A DNA stretch of 36,753 bases from positions 1 through 36,753 of the forward strand of contig JAPLQS010000063.1 of NCBI GenBank assembly GCA_026399575.1. Reading direction: 5' to 3'. Shown here piece after piece: positions 30,625 through 36,753 of this stretch. Source of the DNA: Nitrosospira sp. (GTDB lineage: Bacteria; Pseudomonadota; Gammaproteobacteria; Burkholderiales; Nitrosomonadaceae). The notes beneath the pieces were generated by a model. It was not told the DNA's origin. It did no database searches and saw only the letters and a list, made by a program, of their open reading frames with translations. The position numbers were made by a program, and so were the translations under genes. Each line of letters starts with the position of its first letter. The stretch's first letter is position 1.

Positions 30625-31614
30625 TTACGGCAGCACGCGCCAGCGGGTGGACATTCCTGCGAGCATGTGGTCGTTGACATGACAGTGCAGCAGCCAGTCG
30701 CCGGGCGAGCGTGGCGTCATGTCGACCGAGGTCATACTGGCGGGCAGCACCTCAACCACATCGGTGCGGCGGCCGTGAGCCAGCACCGTCTGCCCATGCC
30801 AATGCACGGTGTGATTGTCCTGTTCGTTGCCCAGCGCGGCGACATGCCAGCGGACGCGCTTGCCCAGCCGGGCTTCATAGCCGTCGAGATTGCCGAAAAT
30901 GCGGCCGTTGATGGTGTGCTTCAATCCGCTTTCCTTGCCTTCTTCCTCGTCGAAAATCATGAACAACGCAGTGAATTCCTGATCCACGTCACGCGGCATG
31001 GGGTTCGACGCGGAACGCGCCATCCCCTTGCGGGTGATGACGAGGGTGCCAATCAGGCCGAGGTTCATTTCTTCCTCCCCCATGACATGCGAGTGGTAGA
31101 GCCAGACGATTGATGAGGGGTCAGCTGGTCCCGGACCGGCAGCGGCATCTGCGACCCAAGTGTAAGTATAGCGCGCACCCGGCGCGACGCTTGCGCCGGC
31201 GCCGCCATCGGCGCCTTCGTTGTCCTTGTCGTACAGCACCCCATGCGGGTGCATGGAAAGTGGCCGATCCGTCCGGTTCAGAAAATGGACCCTGAGGGTA
31301 TCTCCCACCACGGCGCGCAACTGCGGCCCCAGTATGCCCATCGACGCAGGCTGCGGCAAAGGGGTGGCATAGCTGCCGTCGCTATAACCGATATAGCGGT
31401 ATTTGGTGTATGTCAGCGTTTGCCCCCACACCCCGAGTCCATCGGCAGGCTCGATCAGGTTTTGAGCGGAAGGAGCATAATTCCAGGAGACCTTTTCCGC
31501 AGCGACCCAGTATTCCCTCACCGCCGCCTGCACCGGAAGCGCGCAGCCGACACCGAGTATGAAAATCAGCAGGGTGGCAATCTTGCCCCGGATCAGGCTG
31601 GTTGGCGTCTTCAT
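30625..31614 (-). CDS. Exported two-domain multicopper oxidase
   Basis: A 329-residue periplasmic or secreted oxidase coupling substrate oxidation (metal ions or phenolics) to reduction of oxygen. The start at 31614 (MKTPTSLIRGK) gives a Sec signal peptide with a probable cleavage site after PVQA (residue 30). Four copper-ligand motifs are present: MHPHG (121-125), YHSH (173-176), HWHG (271-274) and HCHVNDHMLAGM (310-321). Only the last has the Cys and Met of a type 1 copper site, so T1 copper is in domain 2 only, as in some two-domain laccases that trimerise. It follows the TonB-dependent receptor gene in the same direction; ferroxidase activity tied to iron uptake is an inference from context. 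Confidence 0.88.
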   Translation of the reverse strand: MKTPTSLIRGKIATLLIFILGVGCALPVQAAVREYWVAAEKVSWNYAPSAQNLIEPADGLGVWGQTLTYTKYRYIGYSDGSYATPLPQPASMGILGPQLRAVVGDTLRVHFLNRTDRPLSMHPHGVLYDKDNEGADGGAGASVAPGARYTYTWVADAAAGPGPADPSSIVWLYHSHVMGEEEMNLGLIGTLVITRKGMARSASNPMPRDVDQEFTALFMIFDEEEGKESGLKHTINGRIFGNLDGYEARLGKRVRWHVAALGNEQDNHTVHWHGQTVLAHGRRTDVVEVLPASMTSVDMTPRSPGDWLLHCHVNDHMLAGMSTRWRVLP

Positions 31615-31755
31615 AAATGCCCCCGTGCCCGCCATGCTTCGGTGATGAAGCGGTTGCGGCAATAGAAATCCGGCATGTAATTCTTTTCTTGGGATTGTGT
31701 TCATTTTGTTGTTTCGATTGAGTGGAAAGCCGCCGATTCGGGTGACGTAGATCAT

Positions 31756-34221
31756 CTAGAAATTAAATATGGCCGATGCACGCACAGCGATAGGTGAGCC
31801 TGGCGTCATGTTATTGTTGTTATGCACAGCCGCAATATATTTGGTGTCAAACAGATTTTCAATATTCACCTGAAGACGCAGACGCTTGTCGATTCTGGCG
31901 AATATCGCCGCATCCACCCGGGTGAAGCCTTGCGCCCTGACCGTATTGTCCAGCGCGGCAAACATGTCGCTGCGATGGATCACGCCAAATGCCGCACCCC
32001 ACATCGGCGTAAAATCATAGCGGTTCCACATCGAGAACGTGTGCCTGGGCAGCTCCGCCAAAGTTGCACCATTTCTGGCGGTAGCGGTGCTCTGCGTGCT
32101 GAGAAGTTCCCCATCCTGAAAAGCGTATCCGCCCATGACACGCCACGCCGAGGTGATCTGTCCGCTTATACCTGCTTCAACGCCCTGCACACGCTGGCCC
32201 TTGGTTAAAAAGGTCAGTGCTGAATTGTTTGGATCGACACTGATCACATTGGTGCGGTCTATCTGAAACACTGCGGTGGTCAAGGCCAGACTGGGAAGGA
32301 CATCCCACTTGATGCCCGCTTCCAGGTTCGTGAATTTTTCCGGAGCAAGTGCTGCAGTGGTGACAGTCAATCCGGTAAGCTGCTCGGCCGCACGTGGTGC
32401 AAAAGCCTGGCTATAGCTGGTATAAACGGAGACCGGCTCGATTGGTTTGTATATGAGGCCGAAGCGTGGCGAGAGCAGGCCATCGTCGGTTTTCAAGTGA
32501 GTATTGGTGTTTCTTTTAACGAAATCCACTTCAAACCGGTCATAGCGCACGCCGACGATTGCCTGCAGTTGCGGCAGCAGCACAATCTGGTCCTGCACGT
32601 AGACCGAAGTGATTTTTGTGACGCTGTGGTTGTCTGCATCCGCGGTTCTGGTTGCGAAGGTGATGGGATCCGCAGTGATCGGGTTGCTGAGGGGCACAGT
32701 TAGCGAGGTCAGGCCATTACTGAAAGTACCGTTGCGGCGTATGTTATCTGTTACCTGGCGGCCCACTTCCACCCCGACTGCCAGTGTATGTTTAATCGGC
32801 CCCGTGTTCAGGACATACGAAAAATCCGTCTGGTTGAAGAAGTTGTCGCGGGTGGAAGAATCATTATAAGCAGCAAGATTCAGGTTGCCCGCATTGTTGA
32901 CAGCGGAATTTGCAAATACATTCTGGTAAAACTTGTCGTACATGGCATAGTTGGTGCGGTTACGGAAAGTGAACCCGGAATCGAATTTATGCTCAATCAG
33001 TGAATTGAATGACGTGACCGTAACATCTGCCTTGCTGCGACGGGGGTCGCCAAAAAATGTCGATGGGCTGGTGTTGACAGGCGCTCCATTAAAGGACGGG
33101 ATGCCGCGATCGGAGGTGCGGTGATCCTGGAAGTGTTCCATACCCAGGACAATGTTGGTGCGGTGGCTGGGCTTGAGCGTGACAGTAGGGCTGATGCCAA
33201 AACGTTCCAGATTTACGCCGTTACGATAGCTGCCTGAATTTTCGTACATGGAATTGAAACGGACAGCGGCTACGTCGTTGATCCCTTGGCCGACGTCAAC
33301 TGCCAGTCGTTTCTTGTCGTAAGACCCCCCCTCGAATGAGAATTCGCGGATCGGATCCCAGCCGGCCTGCTTGGTTACCCGGTTGATCACGCCCCCCGAG
33401 CCGCCACGACCAAAAATCATCCCGTTGGCACCTTTCAATACCTCGACTCGCTCGATGTTGTATAGGTCGCGGAAATATTGGACGTCATCGCGCACGCCAT
33501 CAGTAAAAAAATCCCCGGTCGAGCGATTGCCGCGAAAAACCAGTGCATCGCGATTGCCTTCGCCTTGCGATACGCCCACACCCGGCACGTAGCGCGCCAC
33601 GTCAGCCATGCTTTGCATGGATTGATCCCGGATCAGTTCACGCGTCACCACCGTGATGGATTGCGGTACATCACGCAACAGCGTGTTGGTCTTGGTTGCA
33701 GTGGTGCTATACGCGGCAGCATAACCCCCCATGGTGCTTGCCGCCACCTTTATCAACGGCAGCATGGCCACGTTGGTAGCCGGCTCAGTGCCGGATGGAG
33801 ACACTGGTGATTTCTTCACGACATAGCCATCAGCTTGCAGTTCCGCCTGCAGACCACTTCCAGCCAATAAACGGTTTAACCCATCCTGAATGGAGAAATT
33901 GCCGTTTAATCCGTGTGTCATCATTCCTTTTACCTCAGTAGCGGTAAAGGAAAGTCTGATGCCTGCCTGTTTGGCAAAACGATTGAGCGCATCTTCCAGC
34001 GAGTCTGCAGAAATGCTGAACGCCTGCAGGGTATTGCTGGCAACGAGGGTTGTCGCTGCATGGGTGTTCTGGGGTGGAAGCATCACGGCTGCCCCGAAGC
34101 AGATTAATGCGCCATGCAATGCGATTGCAACTTGAGCTTTGCGATGGTGATGGTGAGTATGGGCAACGGCGTGCTTTTGTAGCGATCTTGAGTTTGGGTA
34201 TATGGAGCCAAAGGCAGACAT
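31756..34221 (-). CDS. TonB-dependent siderophore receptor with STN signalling domain
   Basis: An outer-membrane receptor of 821 residues for iron-siderophore uptake. The start at 34221 (MSAFGSIYPNSR) follows GGGA; an upstream in-frame start is less likely. A His-rich patch (THHHH, 22-26) precedes the hydrophobic signal segment (about 30-56). Residues about 60-135 form the secretin/TonB short N-terminal domain (FSISADSLEDALNRFAKQAG), used by receptors that signal to FecR-type anti-sigma factors. The plug (RDVPQSITVVTRELIRDQ, VERVEVLKGANGMIFG) and beta-barrel follow, with the terminal aromatic signature ending in Phe (SAIFNF). It resembles FoxA/FpvA/FhuE-like receptors; the ligand is unknown. 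No FecI/FecR genes are in the window. Confidence 0.93.
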   Translation of the reverse strand: MSAFGSIYPNSRSLQKHAVAHTHHHHRKAQVAIALHGALICFGAAVMLPPQNTHAATTLVASNTLQAFSISADSLEDALNRFAKQAGIRLSFTATEVKGMMTHGLNGNFSIQDGLNRLLAGSGLQAELQADGYVVKKSPVSPSGTEPATNVAMLPLIKVAASTMGGYAAAYSTTATKTNTLLRDVPQSITVVTRELIRDQSMQSMADVARYVPGVGVSQGEGNRDALVFRGNRSTGDFFTDGVRDDVQYFRDLYNIERVEVLKGANGMIFGRGGSGGVINRVTKQAGWDPIREFSFEGGSYDKKRLAVDVGQGINDVAAVRFNSMYENSGSYRNGVNLERFGISPTVTLKPSHRTNIVLGMEHFQDHRTSDRGIPSFNGAPVNTSPSTFFGDPRRSKADVTVTSFNSLIEHKFDSGFTFRNRTNYAMYDKFYQNVFANSAVNNAGNLNLAAYNDSSTRDNFFNQTDFSYVLNTGPIKHTLAVGVEVGRQVTDNIRRNGTFSNGLTSLTVPLSNPITADPITFATRTADADNHSVTKITSVYVQDQIVLLPQLQAIVGVRYDRFEVDFVKRNTNTHLKTDDGLLSPRFGLIYKPIEPVSVYTSYSQAFAPRAAEQLTGLTVTTAALAPEKFTNLEAGIKWDVLPSLALTTAVFQIDRTNVISVDPNNSALTFLTKGQRVQGVEAGISGQITSAWRVMGGYAFQDGELLSTQSTATARNGATLAELPRHTFSMWNRYDFTPMWGAAFGVIHRSDMFAALDNTVRAQGFTRVDAAIFARIDKRLRLQVNIENLFDTKYIAAVHNNNNMTPGSPIAVRASAIFNF

Positions 34222-34342
34222 GGTTTTTTCCCGCGAGGTTAGTGTCAAGTCAAAGGCTGGCTTGCGCACACATATGCTGGCTAGCGGATGAAAAACCCGC
34301 TGCCATACGGCAACGGAATAAAAAGTTCCGGCAGATACAATT

Positions 34343-35191
34343 TCAATTGGTGACATACCCGGTCTGCTGTTGGTCGGCAAATGGAATTGCCGGCTGGGTA
34401 GTCGTGGTGGCCGATGCAGCTAGCACTGCCACTCCTTTGCGAAAGGTGGGCAGATCGGAACGCTCCAGTAATGCACAGGGTTTGCCGGAATGTTTGCAAT
34501 AGCGTTTCGCGGCAAAATAGGCATCGTGGTCTACGCAATCGACCGGACACAACAGCACATCGGCGCGGGCAAGCAGCGTGGGCAGACGATCTGCGTCTCC
34601 CTGCTGGTTGCCTCGACAAATCAGCAAACTGCCGCCTGCGGTTTCCACCACGTGGCGATATTCCGGGTAGAGCGCAGCACGTCCTCCCACGCACAGGACG
34701 CAGCGCCCCGCAAGGTCAGAACCATCAGCGTGGCTGGAGAGTTTTTCGGTACAAACATCGCGATCCAGGCAGTGTGTCGGAGGAGATGCTGCGGCAGGTG
34801 TGGCGGCCTTGATCAACGGCATCCAATCCTTCCCCGGTAAAAGGCCAGTTTCGCTGCTGGTGAGTGCGGATTCAGACAATATCTGCTTGATGCGCAGCCC
34901 GGTTTCCACCAGATGCGTTTTTCTCAGCGGCAGTTCGCGCCACAGCAAAGGGATTTCGTTGGTTCCGAACAACTGTTTGAGGATGCCGCTGAATTTGCTT
35001 TCCAGCAGCTTCTGCAAACGGTCGGATGGCGGCGTATGCTGCTGCAAGTGACGGGACATGGTTGCCACGCCATGCAGGCAGGCAAACAGCAGTTCGCCGG
35101 CGCGAGCCGCGTCCACGAGCGGAAAAGGGGTGGCGACACCCGAGGTGGTTGTTTCTGGCTGTTTCAAAGCCCCTGCTCCCTGGCAAGTCAA
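34343..35191 (-). CDS. DUF2325 domain protein near bacterioferritin
   Basis: A 282-residue protein of unknown function. The C-terminal DUF2325 domain reads VLCVGGRAALYPEYRHVVE, then LLARADVLLCPVDCVDHDAYFAAKRYCKHSGKPCALLERSDL (in parts), with several conserved cysteines and histidines (CPVDCVDHDA, KRYCKHSGKPC) that could bind a metal or be redox active. The N-terminal part has ELLFACLHGVATMSRHLQ. Such proteins are often found beside iron-storage genes. The start is uncertain: the longest frame begins at TTG (35191) without a clear ribosome binding site; an internal ATG lies at 35059. It lies 85 bp downstream of bfr on the same strand. Confidence 0.75.
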   Translation of the reverse strand: MTCQGAGALKQPETTTSGVATPFPLVDAARAGELLFACLHGVATMSRHLQQHTPPSDRLQKLLESKFSGILKQLFGTNEIPLLWRELPLRKTHLVETGLRIKQILSESALTSSETGLLPGKDWMPLIKAATPAAASPPTHCLDRDVCTEKLSSHADGSDLAGRCVLCVGGRAALYPEYRHVVETAGGSLLICRGNQQGDADRLPTLLARADVLLCPVDCVDHDAYFAAKRYCKHSGKPCALLERSDLPTFRKGVAVLAASATTTTQPAIPFADQQQTGYVTN

Positions 35192-35276
35192 ATAAAAAAT
35201 TGGCTGGCTTGCCCGGGAGGGGTTGGCTGGCTGAAATGCCGCTGGCGTAGGAGAAACCCAGCGGCAACGGATAAAG

Positions 35277-35741
35277 CTACATCTGGCTCTGCAGCCAGTT
35301 CTGGATGCCGACTTTCTGCATTACATCCAGTTGAGTTTCCAGAAAATCGATATGTTCCTCGGTGTCTTCCAGAATGTGCTCGAACAGTTCCCGTGAAACA
35401 TAATCCTGGGCAGTTTCACAGGCGGCAATGGCGGGGACCAGGGCTTCACGCGAGATCATTTCCAGCTTGAGATCGCAGGCCACGCATTCCTCGGCTTTTT
35501 CACCGATCAGAAGTTTGCCGAGTTCCTGCAGGTTGGGCAGTCCTTCCAGAAACAGAATGCGTTCGATCAGCGCATCGGCATGTTTCATTTCTTCGATGGA
35601 TTCTTCGTACTCGTGTTTACCCAGGCTATTGAATCCCCAGTTCTTGTACATGCGGGCATGGAGAAAATACTGGTTGATGGCAGTCAATTCAAGCTGCAAT
35701 TGACGGTTCAACAACTGAATGATGTTTGCGCTGCTTTTCAT
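35277..35741 (-). CDS. bfr: Bacterioferritin
   Basis: A 154-residue subunit of the 24-mer iron-storage shell, which oxidises and stores iron. Ferroxidase ligands are present: Glu18 ([12 protein letters not shown]), Glu51 and His54 (EEMKHAD), Glu94, Glu127 and His130 ([11 protein letters not shown]). Met52 in EEMKHAD is the usual axial ligand of the intersubunit heme. The ribosome binding site GAGGAGG is strong. It follows bfd by 10 nt, so hemP-bfd-bfr is one operon. Confidence 0.97.
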   Translation of the reverse strand: MKSSANIIQLLNRQLQLELTAINQYFLHARMYKNWGFNSLGKHEYEESIEEMKHADALIERILFLEGLPNLQELGKLLIGEKAEECVACDLKLEMISREALVPAIAACETAQDYVSRELFEHILEDTEEHIDFLETQLDVMQKVGIQNWLQSQM

Positions 35742-35751
35742 GTTTGCCTCC

Positions 35752-35976
35752 TCAGGCTGGATCTCGTATCAACGAGTGGGTTTTGGAATGATGTTGCGTC
35801 AGTGTTTTTTGCATCAGTGCCTGTTCCAGCACTTCCTTGGCGTAGCAGGCGCATATCCCACATTGCTCGCTTACGCCCAGGCAGGCCTTCAAATCACGCA
35901 TCCGGTCAACTCCGCTTTGGCAGACGGCTTCGCGGATCGCGCTATCGGTTACACCTTTGCAGATACAAATATACAT
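35752..35976 (-). CDS. bfd: Bacterioferritin-associated ferredoxin
   Basis: A 74-residue [2Fe-2S] protein that passes electrons to bacterioferritin heme to release stored iron. The BFD-fold cluster ligands are in [11 protein letters not shown] (CxC) and [13 protein letters not shown] (CxxC). The C-terminal tail after residue 55 is longer and more polar than in E. coli Bfd (64 residues). It lies between hemP and bfr. Confidence 0.93.
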   Translation of the reverse strand: MYICICKGVTDSAIREAVCQSGVDRMRDLKACLGVSEQCGICACYAKEVLEQALMQKTLTQHHSKTHSLIRDPA

Positions 35977-35995
35977 GATGGGCGCCTCAAGTTCA

Positions 35996-36205
35996 CTATT
36001 TTGTCAGAATCAGCTTGCCGTTACGGGTGCGACGCAGACGGTATTCCGCACCCTGATGCTGGATAAGCACTTCGTCTCCCTGCGAGAACAGGGCATCACT
36101 GTAGATGGGTCCATTCCGATCTTGCATGCCAAACTTGCGCTGGTCGATGGCGGTTTCCGGAACTGCGTCGGACTTGTCCAGGACTGAATCCACTAGTGAA
36201 CTCAT
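35996..36205 (-). CDS. hemP: Hemin uptake protein HemP
   Basis: A 69-residue small protein with the HemP core SDALFSQGDEVLIQHQGAEYRLRRTRNGKLILTK in its C-terminal half, where the terminal GKLILTK is typical. Its molecular role in heme or iron uptake is not well defined. AGAGGT lies before the ATG and a Fur-box-like site lies 20-45 bp upstream, so it leads an iron-regulated operon with bfd and bfr, 19 nt before bfd. Confidence 0.9.
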   Translation of the reverse strand: MSSLVDSVLDKSDAVPETAIDQRKFGMQDRNGPIYSDALFSQGDEVLIQHQGAEYRLRRTRNGKLILTK

Positions 36206-36225
36206 TTCGACACCTCTTTGTGATA

Positions 36226-36248
36226 ATTAATGAGAATGATTCGTAATT
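36226..36248 (-). promoter_or_regulatory. Fur-box-like site upstream of hemP-bfd-bfr
   Basis: AATTAATGAGAATGATTCGT and following bases contain TGAGAAT-G-ATTCGTA, close to the 7-1-7 Fur consensus (TGATAAT-n-ATTATCA). It sits just upstream of the hemP ribosome binding site, so iron-bound Fur would repress the operon. Confidence 0.7.
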
Positions 36249-36423
36249 ATATTCAATCAGGGATGAAAAGCAAGACCTAAAGCAAATATTTTTTCAGGGA
36301 ACCGATACAGCCAGCTGGGAAGCGTCCCGCTCCGGCGTAATCGCATGATTGGGTTGTTTTTATCTGGTTTCGCGGGTTTTTCTGGTTCACAATGGCAAGA
36401 ACTATTCCCCATGCCCTGAAATC

Positions 36424-36753
36424 ATGCTGCAAATCTCTAAAAACATAACCATCGCCGATAACGAGATTGAGATCAGCGCAATCCGGGCGCAGGGAGCGGG
36501 TGGGCAAAATGTAAACAAGGTTTCCAGCGCGATCCACCTACGCTTCGACATCGGCGCTTCATCGTTGCCGGAGAGTTATAAAGAACGGTTACTGAAGCTG
36601 GGCGATCAGCGTATCACCACGGAAGGCGTCATCGTTATCAAGGCGCAGGAATACCGCAGTCAGGAGAAAAATCGGGAAGAAGCCTTGCGACGGTTGCGCG
36701 AGATTATTGAGAGCGTGGCCAGGGTGCCCAGAAAACGCAAGCCGACCAAGCCG
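36424..36753 (+). CDS. arfB: Alternative ribosome-rescue peptidyl-tRNA hydrolase ArfB (3' end outside window)
   Basis: Hydrolyses peptidyl-tRNA on ribosomes stalled on truncated mRNAs. The 110 codons seen start [33 protein letters not shown] in outline; [13 protein letters not shown] holds the catalytic GGQ motif of class I release factors. No codon-recognition domain precedes it, which separates ArfB from RF1/RF2. The basic C-terminal tail that enters the mRNA channel has begun (PRKRKPTKP) and would continue past the window. E. coli ArfB is 140 residues, so about 30 are missing. Confidence 0.93.
   Translation, partial: MLQISKNITIADNEIEISAIRAQGAGGQNVNKVSSAIHLRFDIGASSLPESYKERLLKLGDQRITTEGVIVIKAQEYRSQEKNREEALRRLREIIESVARVPRKRKPTKP

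Overview
The window looks like a chromosomal segment of a betaproteobacterium, most likely from the Nitrosomonadales/Gallionellaceae range. This is an inference from gene order (nudJ-mnmA, clpS-clpA, uvrA / yajR-like / ssb, grpE-dnaK-dnaJ, phoB-phoR, hemP-bfd-bfr) and from how the proteins read; no database was searched. It divides into an accessory island (about 1-9190) and a block of conserved housekeeping genes (about 9190-36753).

Accessory island. The left edge carries two 20-bp direct repeats resembling the multiple terminal repeats of IS21-family elements. Next is a tightly packed plus-strand operon (239-6006): a ribbon-helix-helix protein, a beta-class SPPY (probably N4-cytosine) DNA methyltransferase, a BglII/BstYI-like protein that appears to have lost its catalytic Asp and Glu, a ParB/Srx-like protein with no ParA partner, an SNF2-type helicase, and a DUF3883 protein with an intact PD-(D/E)xK-like motif. 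Adjacent genes overlap by 4-11 bp or are separated by 4-8 bp. I do not recognise this set as a named defence system; it is the best candidate here for an undescribed restriction-like system in which DUF3883, not the BglII-like protein, may be the nuclease. An AT-rich region follows with two related palindromes, a small unknown gene and a membrane protein with a possible SH3/Sm-like cytoplasmic domain. The island ends with a large zinc-ribbon, DDE-like transposase-like gene on the minus strand.

Core block. clpS-clpA (minus) ends at a strong terminator. A cold-shock gene and icd converge on one hairpin. nudJ-mnmA, a GST gene and purB follow. The heat-shock operon grpE-dnaK-dnaJ has two sigma-32-like promoters with identical spacing and a 63-nt intercistronic stem-loop. 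A run of eleven 7-bp repeats separates dnaJ from a frameshifted ADP-ribose pyrophosphatase gene. phoB-phoR has a Pho-box-like promoter; uvrA overlaps a glycerate kinase gene by 4 bp; a YajR-like transporter abuts ssb.

Iron region. The last 6 kb is about iron and metals: a two-domain multicopper oxidase, a TonB-dependent receptor with an STN signalling domain but no FecI/FecR partner in view, a DUF2325 protein, bacterioferritin, its ferredoxin and HemP, the last three behind a Fur-box-like site. The window ends inside arfB, the rescue peptidyl-tRNA hydrolase.
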